Source: Deltaproteobacteria bacterium
GTDB lineage: Bacteria > Bdellovibrionota > Bacteriovoracia > Bacteriovoracales > Bacteriovoracaceae
Direction of reading: 5' to 3'
Assembly (NCBI GenBank): GCA_006226755.1
Contig: SBGE01000071.1
Location: 1-44,536 of the forward strand
Length of the DNA stretch: 44,536 nt
Positions 34,811-44,536 of the stretch are shown in pieces; position 1 is the first letter of the stretch; each line of letters begins with the position of its first letter. A model generated the notes under the pieces. The model worked only from the letters and a program-made list of their open reading frames with translations. It was not told where the DNA came from and did not search any database. The translations under genes and the position numbers were made by a program.

Positions 34811-35110
34811 TTATACTAGGAACACTGAGATAAGTGTAAAGATCACAAGTGATTCCATAAGTGCAAGACCAAGAATCATTGGAGTTTGGATCTTATCAGC
34901 AGCTGAAGGGTTTCTAGCGATCCCGTCAAGAGCTACAGAAGCAGCAGCTGACTGAGCAGCAGTACCACCAAAAGCAGCGATAGCCATTGCGAAGAAATAA
35001 GCTACGTACTTAACAGATGTGTCAGACATTCCACCTGTAGCACCAAAAGCGGTAGAAGCTACAAGCATTAGTGGAAGAACAAAAGCAAAACCAAGTGCAA
35101 GATTTTTCAT
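34811..35110 (-). CDS. atpE: F0F1 ATP synthase subunit c
   Basis: Ring-forming ion-carrying subunit, 99 aa: a signal-like leader (about residues 1-24) followed by two helices joined by the polar loop ARNPSA. The ion-binding glutamate is E86 in ALMESL. Q53 and S87 occupy the positions of Gln32 and Ser66 of the Na+-binding Ilyobacter tartaricus c-subunit (13 residues before and 21 after the loop Arg), while Thr67 and Tyr70 are Leu and Phe here. A strong AAGGAG precedes the ATG. The next gene in the usual order, atpF, is absent; a terminator follows. Confidence 0.95.
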   Translation of the reverse strand: MKNLALGFAFVLPLMLVASTAFGATGGMSDTSVKYVAYFFAMAIAAFGGTAAQSAAASVALDGIARNPSAADKIQTPMILGLALMESLVIFTLISVFLV

Positions 35111-35134
35111 TTTAATACTCCTTAAATGAAATAA

Positions 35135-35923
35135 TTAATGGGCATGAGCTTCATCATGATCGTGATGTGCCGTAGCCAGACTTATATAAACCATTGATAA
35201 CATCGTGAACACATAGGCCTGAATAAAACAAACCAAGAGTCCAAGAATGTAAAAAGGCATTGGAACAAAAAGCGAAAGCTTAAGCCCTAGAACCTCAAGT
35301 CCAGAGAATGTTTCCAAAACCTTGTGGTCACCCATCATGTTCCCTTGCAAACGTAGTGCAAGTGACATTGGACGGATGAAGTTAGAAAGAATTTCAATCG
35401 GGAAGATAAGGAATGCCAAGTACCATAGAGGTCCTGCAAAGTGCTTCAGGTAATTAATTGTCCCAAGCTCCTTACAACCTTTAACGTTATAGTAAAGAAA
35501 TGAAAAACAACCCAAAGCAAGAGTTGTGTTCAAAGTTTCAGTTGGAGGAAGAAATCCTGGAAACAAACCAATAAGGTTAGAAAGGAAAATCAAAATGAAA
35601 ATAGTCGCAACAAACTGGAAATACTTTGGAGCGTCTCTTTCACCTAAAACAGCATTACACTGAGTATAGATAAACTTTCCATAGAGTTCGACCATGTTTC
35701 TAAAAGTGATTCCTTTGTCAGGAATAACAACATTGGAAACTTTTGCAATTTTTGCTCTGTAAGTAAGACCTACTACAGACAAAAGCAAACCAATGAAAAT
35801 AAAAGTAAGAATGTGCTCTGGAATATGGAAAGAGTGGGCAACTGTCCCGATCCATCTGAATCCAGAACCTGCTTGAGAATCAAAGCTCAGAAATAATAAT
35901 GAAAGCGCAGCAAGTTTTTTCAT
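35135..35923 (-). CDS. atpB: F0F1 ATP synthase subunit a
   Basis: Stator subunit that forms the ion half-channels, 262 aa. The essential arginine is in LALRLQGNMMGDH, and the last helices read FIQAYVFTMLSMVYIS. The protein begins with a hydrophobic leader and ends in a histidine/acid-rich tail. The ATG overlaps the stop of the atpI-like gene (ATGA). Confidence 0.95.
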   Translation of the reverse strand: MKKLAALSLLFLSFDSQAGSGFRWIGTVAHSFHIPEHILTFIFIGLLLSVVGLTYRAKIAKVSNVVIPDKGITFRNMVELYGKFIYTQCNAVLGERDAPKYFQFVATIFILIFLSNLIGLFPGFLPPTETLNTTLALGCFSFLYYNVKGCKELGTINYLKHFAGPLWYLAFLIFPIEILSNFIRPMSLALRLQGNMMGDHKVLETFSGLEVLGLKLSLFVPMPFYILGLLVCFIQAYVFTMLSMVYISLATAHHDHDEAHAH

Positions 35924-36294
35924 TTTTTCTCTACCGGTTCACCCTGCTTCAAGCTGAAGCCGAGCGCAAATATTTGAATTACGTAATTAAGTACCGGAAT
36001 GATTATCCTATTCCCCATAAAATGTACACCCAAAGTTATCCCTGCTATCAGGACGACTAACTTACCGATGCCCAGTGTTATCATTGATCCCTTGCTATAT
36101 ATCTTCTCTTCTTCGGGAGCAGTCATCTCCAAAACAATTTCGGTTAACATCATCTGATTTAGAAGTGCTGCAACATAAATAATGAATATGCCCACAACTT
36201 CTGAGGTGTTGCGAGCGAAGAGACAGCAGAATGCCGTAGAAATCATTGTAATTACAATGTACTTACGAAAATCAACCTTTGTTTTTAAACGCAT
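35920..36294 (-). CDS. AtpI-like ATP synthase-associated membrane protein
   Basis: A 124-residue protein with four hydrophobic helices in the position of atpI, directly before atpB. AtpI helps assemble the c ring in other bacteria and is poorly conserved in sequence. Position, length and helix count support the call; no single motif proves it. It overlaps atpB by four bases and the small upstream gene by 23. Confidence 0.6.
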   Translation of the reverse strand: MRLKTKVDFRKYIVITMISTAFCCLFARNTSEVVGIFIIYVAALLNQMMLTEIVLEMTAPEEEKIYSKGSMITLGIGKLVVLIAGITLGVHFMGNRIIIPVLNYVIQIFALGFSLKQGEPVEKK

Positions 36295-36511
36295 AATAAA
36301 CCATAAGAAAAAGGATATTTCCTATTACTAGTAAAAAGACCAAGATGGCCACCAGCTTAGAAATATATCCCTGTCCTACGGCCCAAAAGAGTGATGCCGC
36401 TGCGCCAAAAATTGTCGAAGGGAGGCTAAGAGCAAGGCCTAAGGTTTTTACCCATTTGCGATCTATTTTCAACTTATCGTTTCCTGGCAATTCTTCGTTG
36501 ATAGATAGCAT
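36272..36511 (-). CDS. Small AtpZ-like membrane protein
   Basis: A 79-residue protein with two hydrophobic helices and a basic N-terminal stretch (DRKWVKTLGLALSLPSTIFG) that resembles the AtpZ family, a partner of AtpI in F0 assembly. The ATG lies 38 bases inside the end of the TPR gene and has no good ribosome binding site. A TTG at 36472, preceded by AGGA and just after the TPR stop, would give a 66-residue form. Confidence 0.55.
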   Translation of the reverse strand: MLSINEELPGNDKLKIDRKWVKTLGLALSLPSTIFGAAASLFWAVGQGYISKLVAILVFLLVIGNILFLMVYYAFKNKG

Positions 36512-37271
36512 TGAGTCGACTCTGAATAACTTCAGTGTTTGGGTATTCGCCCAGAATTGAATAGTAGATATTGTAAGCCTTTTTTAAGGCCTCAAGTGTT
36601 TCATAAGCATTGGCCATTAAAAATTTAGCTTCAACTACATAATCCTTACGATCTTCTCTTTGAACATATTGATTCCAAAATGAAATCGCCTGTCTCCATT
36701 CCTTTTTTTCGAAATGAATCATCCCCATTTGAAAAAGAGAATCGACCTGATGTTCATGTCCTTTGGAATTTAAGATCTGTTTGAATTTTTCAATCGCTTC
36801 ATCATATTTTTTCATTTTGGACAAAGAAAGGGCCCAGCGATACTGATAGAAATCTTGTTCGTTAAGTCTCGGTTCAAAGTTTGAAAGTCTTTGATAACTA
36901 CTGACTGCTTGAGTGAAGTCTTTCAAGTAAGTGAAAGATATATCGCCTAATTTCTCTTCAGACTTAACAAGCCAGAGGGGGTCATCTGTGGTTTCTTTAA
37001 CTTTTTTATAATACTCAACAGCTTTTCTGTTATTCCCCATGTTGATTGAGTAAACCTCACCAAGCTGGTAATAAATTTTTACTTTGAGTTCTTTTTCTGG
37101 GTTTGCTTCCAGGATACTTTGATAAATTGCAATTGATTCGTTGTAACGTTGTTCTTGGAGAAGTTTCTGTGCCTCAAGAATTCGTTTGTGAAATCTTGGT
37201 GTAAAGTCGGCAACAAGAATAAGAAGGAGGAGTGCAACGACTCCTCCTAAAATTGTTTTTCTAAGACTCAT
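36474..37271 (-). CDS. Membrane-anchored TPR protein
   Basis: A 265-residue protein with one N-terminal membrane helix (about residues 5-23) followed by TPR-like repeats, for example [16 protein letters not shown] and [12 protein letters not shown]. The longest frame starts at 37319 inside gyrA, but ATG at 37271 has GGAAG three bases upstream and overlaps only 11 bases of gyrA. Topology suggests a periplasmic TPR domain. It lies between gyrA and the F0 genes; what it binds is unknown. Confidence 0.75.
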   Translation of the reverse strand: MSLRKTILGGVVALLLLILVADFTPRFHKRILEAQKLLQEQRYNESIAIYQSILEANPEKELKVKIYYQLGEVYSINMGNNRKAVEYYKKVKETTDDPLWLVKSEEKLGDISFTYLKDFTQAVSSYQRLSNFEPRLNEQDFYQYRWALSLSKMKKYDEAIEKFKQILNSKGHEHQVDSLFQMGMIHFEKKEWRQAISFWNQYVQREDRKDYVVEAKFLMANAYETLEALKKAYNIYYSILGEYPNTEVIQSRLNAIYQRRIARKR

Positions 37272-39732
37272 CTTCTTCCGGATCGACGATTTTTTCAATC
37301 GCCACAACCGATTCTCCATCTTTCAATTTGATGATTCGAACACCTTGAGTTGCTCTACCCATCAAGCTGATTCCAGAAATTTTAGTTCTAATCACCTGAC
37401 CTTTGTCAGTAATGATCATAAGATCATCTTTATCAGTAACAGGTTTAATGGCTATGATCTGACCATTCTTTTCAGTCAATCTCATTGCAAGAATACCTTT
37501 ACCGCCTCTTGTTTGCTTTCTGTATTGTGATGTTGATGTACGTTTACCGTAACCTTTTTGAGTCACAGTAAGGATCTCAACAGAATCATCGATAATTTCC
37601 ATACCGATAATTCTCTCTTCATCATCAAGCTGAATGCCTTTTACACCTTGAGATACTCTACCCATTGGTCTTGCATCACTCTCAGCAAATCTGATGATTT
37701 TTCCTGATGTAGAACAGAGAAGAACATCTTTTTTACCGTCAGTAACTTTAACTTCAAGTACCGAGTCTCCATCCATTACTTTGATTGCTCTAAGACCTGA
37801 TTGCTTGATGCGCTTGTATTCTGCTAGTTCCGTTTTCTTCACGAGGCCTCTCTCAGTTGAGAACATGAGAAATTTTCCGTCGAAATCAGAATCTGATTGG
37901 ATACAAACAATTGCTTTGACCTTTTCACCAGATGGAATCTGGATAAGGTTGGCAATATTTCTTCCCTTGGTTGTTCGTGCACCTTCAGGAATTTGATAAA
38001 CTTTTTGCGAGAAAACTTGTCCACGAGTAGTAAAGAAAAGAATTGTGGAGTGAGTATTGGCAATAAAGATATCAGTAAAGAAATCCTCATCTCCTCCAGA
38101 ACCTTTAACTCCTGTTCCGCCTCGTTTTTGAGTTTTATAAGTATCAGTTGGCATTCTCTTGATGTAACCCTTGTGAGTAATTGTGACGATTACATCTTCT
38201 TCTTTAACAAGATCTTCCATCTGGATCTCGTCGGCCTTGCCAACAATTTCAGTTCTTCGCTCATCACCGTAAGACTCAACAACTTCCTGGAATTCTTCCT
38301 TGATGATACTTCTAATCAGTTCTTCACTATTCAAGATACCTTCAAGTCTGGCGATTTCTTCCATGATAGCTTTGTAGTCAGCGATGATTTTATCTCTTTC
38401 AAGACCAGTAAGCCTTTGTAGTCTCATATCAAGAATGGCTTGAGCTTGAATTTCAGACAACGTGTATGTCGTCATCAATTTAGTTTTAGCTTCAGCCGGG
38501 CCTTGAGATTTTTTAATCATCTCAACGATTTCATCGATATTTTCTACAGCTGTTTTCAAACCTTCAAGAATATGAGCTCTTTCTTTGGCTTTTTTAAGTT
38601 CATAAACTGTTCTTCTGATAACAACTTCACGTCTGTGATCAATAAAACAATTCAGCTGCTCTTTAAGATCAAGAACTTTTGGTGAACCATTACTAATAGA
38701 AAGAAAAATAATCCCGAAAGATGTTTGAAGCTGAGTCATTTTGTACAATCTGTTCAAAATCACACTGCCGATTTCACCTTTCTTCAGATCGATGGCAACT
38801 CTGATACCTTCACGAGAAGATTCATCTCGTAGATCCGAGATACCTGTAATTTGTTTCCCGTTAACAAGCTCAGCAATTTTTTCAATCAACTTGGCTTTGT
38901 TAACCTGATAGGGGAGTTCTGAGATGACAATTCTTTCTCTATCTCCACTTTTCCCATATGTTTCAATATCAGTTTTCGCTCTGATCTGAATTACACCTTT
39001 ACCAGTTTTATAGGCTGATTTGATTCCTTCAGTTCCATGAATTGATCCCGCAGTAGGGAAGTCTGGACCTGGAATGTATCTCATAAGAGCATCAACGGAG
39101 AGAGTTGGATCGTCTAGAAGAGCAATCAACCCATTCATCACTTCAGTCAAGTTATGTGGAGGAATGTTTGTGGCCATACCAACAGCGATACCTGCAGAAC
39201 CGTTAACTAGAAGGTTTGGAACTTTCGTTGGAAGAACTTTTGGCTCTTTTAACGAGTCATCGTAGTTTGGTTGCCAATCAACTGTTTCTTTATCCAGGTC
39301 ACGAAGAAGTTCTTCTGAAAGTTTCTTCATTCTGATTTCGGTATACCTCATGGCGGCTGCGTTATCACCGTCAATTGAACCAAAGTTACCTTGTCCATCA
39401 ACGAGCGGGTATCTCATTGAGAAATCCTGAGCAAGACGGACAATCGTATTATAAACGGCAGAGTCACCATGCGGGTGATACTTACCAATCACGTCACCAA
39501 CAACCCTGGCTGACTTAAGGAATGGTTTATTATGGTAGTTTCCAAGTGAGTGCATGGCATAGAGTACTCTTCTATGCACAGGCTTTAGACCGTCTCGAAC
39601 ATCTGGAAGGGCACGCCCAACAATTACCGACATGGCATAGTCGAGGTAACAGCTTCGCATTTCATCTTGGATGGCGATTGGTGCTACTTTACCGTCATTT
39701 GGATTTTCTGGTGTGTTATTTTCGTCACTCAT
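37261..39732 (-). CDS. gyrA: DNA gyrase subunit A
   Basis: Breakage-reunion subunit that introduces negative supercoils with GyrB, 823 aa. The catalytic tyrosine is Y130 in [10 protein letters not shown]. The C-terminal beta-pinwheel contains the GyrA box in the form QKRGGTG, which separates gyrase from topoisomerase IV. In the quinolone-determining region S91 is present, and Asn95 occupies the position of E. coli Asp87. It follows gyrB by 15 bases with AGGAAAG upstream of the ATG. Confidence 0.96.
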   Translation of the reverse strand: MSDENNTPENPNDGKVAPIAIQDEMRSCYLDYAMSVIVGRALPDVRDGLKPVHRRVLYAMHSLGNYHNKPFLKSARVVGDVIGKYHPHGDSAVYNTIVRLAQDFSMRYPLVDGQGNFGSIDGDNAAAMRYTEIRMKKLSEELLRDLDKETVDWQPNYDDSLKEPKVLPTKVPNLLVNGSAGIAVGMATNIPPHNLTEVMNGLIALLDDPTLSVDALMRYIPGPDFPTAGSIHGTEGIKSAYKTGKGVIQIRAKTDIETYGKSGDRERIVISELPYQVNKAKLIEKIAELVNGKQITGISDLRDESSREGIRVAIDLKKGEIGSVILNRLYKMTQLQTSFGIIFLSISNGSPKVLDLKEQLNCFIDHRREVVIRRTVYELKKAKERAHILEGLKTAVENIDEIVEMIKKSQGPAEAKTKLMTTYTLSEIQAQAILDMRLQRLTGLERDKIIADYKAIMEEIARLEGILNSEELIRSIIKEEFQEVVESYGDERRTEIVGKADEIQMEDLVKEEDVIVTITHKGYIKRMPTDTYKTQKRGGTGVKGSGGDEDFFTDIFIANTHSTILFFTTRGQVFSQKVYQIPEGARTTKGRNIANLIQIPSGEKVKAIVCIQSDSDFDGKFLMFSTERGLVKKTELAEYKRIKQSGLRAIKVMDGDSVLEVKVTDGKKDVLLCSTSGKIIRFAESDARPMGRVSQGVKGIQLDDEERIIGMEIIDDSVEILTVTQKGYGKRTSTSQYRKQTRGGKGILAMRLTEKNGQIIAIKPVTDKDDLMIITDKGQVIRTKISGISLMGRATQGVRIIKLKDGESVVAIEKIVDPEEDES

Positions 39733-39747
39733 ATTTAGTCTTTCCTA

Positions 39748-43330
<3,583 letters not shown>

Positions 43331-43331
<1 letters not shown>

Positions 43332-44446
43332 TAGAGCTTAAGTGGCATAATGATCCCCAGATAATTTGGAATCTTGTCTGATTTCAAAATAATGGGAGTA
43401 AGTTCATTATTTATTTCAAATTCAACATCACCTTCATCAAAAGTTGCTAATGAATCCATGAGATACTTGGCATTAAAACCAATTTCCATCTCATCTCCAT
43501 CATAATTAACTTGAATTGTTTCTCTGGCATCTCCAAGAGAAGGGTGATTAGCAGATAGAGTAAGTTCTCTATTTCCAATATGCATTCTTACACCATTGGA
43601 TTTTTCATTAGACATGATTTTGATTCTTCTAACCGCATCTAAAAATAAATTTCTATCAGCAACCATTTTGAAGCTGGTTTTGTTTGGTATAACGGCTTGG
43701 TACTTTGGATACTCTCTCGCAATCAATCTGATAGACAGATAATATTTGTCTTCAGCTGAAATATACATGAATGAATCATCCATTGAGATTTTAAGATCAT
43801 TACTTGGAAATGCTTCAGCAATCTTCTTAAGTTCAGCTACACCTTTTCTTGGAACAATGACTCCATTAACAAGCGTGTCGATATTCGGTTGAGAAATTTC
43901 TGAATCGATTAAAGAAAGTCTGTGTCCATCTGTTGCTACAGCTCTAAGCTTTGAATCAATCTCCTGTAGAAAGATACCATTTAGGTACAATCTAGTTTCA
44001 TCATTTGAAATAGCATAGGAAGTCTTATTGATGATTTCCATTACTTTATCAGATCCAATAAGAAATTCATTTTCAATCTTGCTGAATACCAAGTGTGGAA
44101 ATTCCTCATTGTTGTAAATGAGTAACTTATAGTGGATATCTCCAAAATTTAATTTCAAATTATTTTCGTTCTCATCAACATCCAAAGTAACTTCTCCATC
44201 TGGAAGTTCTCTAAGAATGTCGAATAAATTTTTAGCATTTACACAAAAGATTCCATTGCTGTCTGAAGAAGCATCGATAACTACTTTTGCAGATACTTCT
44301 AAATCTGTTGCAGTAAATTCCAAACGATCTGGATGTGCTTCAATTTGAGTGTAAGTCAAAATAGGTCTCGTATTCTTTTTATCGACTACGGTGAGTATTT
44401 TATTGAGAGCATCTCTGAACTGATGGGTATCTAGTCTGATTTGCAT
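43331..44446 (-). CDS. dnaN: DNA polymerase III sliding clamp (beta subunit)
   Basis: Ring-shaped processivity clamp, 371 aa, built from three repeated folds. Segments such as ATDGHRLSL, VPRKGVAELKKI and the C-terminal IIMPLKL are typical. AAGGA lies just upstream of the ATG, with a short spacing. Position beside recF and gyrB is the classic origin-proximal arrangement. Confidence 0.97.
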
Positions 44447-44536
44447 CCATGATCCTTTTAATTGGTGTGTTTATAAGATTTTTATAATGTCAGTTAGGCT
44501 TAATCAAGGTGATGTTTCTCTTATCTCCTTTCCTTC
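44447..44536 (-). promoter_or_regulatory. Region upstream of dnaN, possible promoter
   Basis: This 90-base right-edge segment has TTGATT and TATAAA 15 bases apart on the minus strand (44502-44507 and 44481-44486), a short and uncertain promoter spacing. It may also hold the last codons of dnaA running in from beyond the edge; two short minus-strand frames are open to the edge and neither is recognisable. Confidence 0.25.

Noticed and set aside
44447-44536. Replication origin at the right edge
   Set aside because: No cluster of DnaA boxes and no AT-rich repeat unit is seen; only one weak TTATAAACA match. The origin is probably beyond the edge, near dnaA.

Overview
The window is an AT-rich, densely packed bacterial chromosome segment beside the replication origin: its right end carries dnaN-recF-gyrB-gyrA on the minus strand, and dnaA is expected just beyond the right edge. 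Several features suggest a Bdellovibrionota organism of the Bacteriovorax/Halobacteriovorax type: a c-subunit with a signal-like leader, F0 genes split from F1, large GYF/TPR proteins and a mosaic of small overlapping operons. This placement is inference from gene content and style; no marker was compared with a database.

Layout from left to right. 1-4.5 kb: the first codons of a radical SAM gene, a secreted phospholipase D-family protein, tadA with a membrane PilZ-like gene, a periplasmic MsrA, a CPBP protease, and four tRNA genes (Ser-GGA, Arg-ACG, Ser-GCT, Ser-TGA). 4.6-21.7 kb, all minus: one apparent 15-gene operon. It starts with a normal set of complex I membrane subunits in the order nuoA-H-J-K-L-M-N, continues without a break into a second, very divergent set in the same order (A'-H'-J'-K'-L'-M'-N'), and ends with a 1048-residue GYF/TPR membrane protein whose start codon overlaps the stop of N'. 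21.9-31.8 kb, plus: mfd, two parvulin/SurA-type chaperones, pdxA, uvrA and a TrmH-family methyltransferase. 31.8-34.7 kb, minus: ribD-ribE-ribB-ribH. 34.8-44.4 kb, minus: dnaN-recF-gyrB-gyrA-TPR-atpZ-like-atpI-like-atpB-atpE, ending in a clear terminator.

The main discovery candidate is the second nuo-like set. It keeps the gene order and hydrophobic architecture of the complex I membrane arm, but has lost many residues that matter for proton transfer and quinone chemistry: both membrane glutamates of NuoK, the FDVE motif and Cys of NuoA, the acidic quinone-side loop of NuoH, and the TM5 glutamates of NuoL and NuoN. It keeps the TM5 and TM12 glutamates of NuoM and the TM12 lysine of NuoN. No peripheral-arm gene (nuoB, C, D, E, F, G, I) lies in the window. 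The set looks like an under-described accessory module built on the complex I membrane arm, with a translationally coupled scaffold protein.

Other themes are a c-subunit carrying part of the Na+-binding signature, DNA repair genes (mfd, uvrA) linked to periplasmic folding factors, and tadA lying close to its expected tRNA-Arg(ACG) substrate. No mobile elements, CRISPR arrays, rRNA genes or phage genes were seen, and no gene-free stretch exceeds 300 bases.
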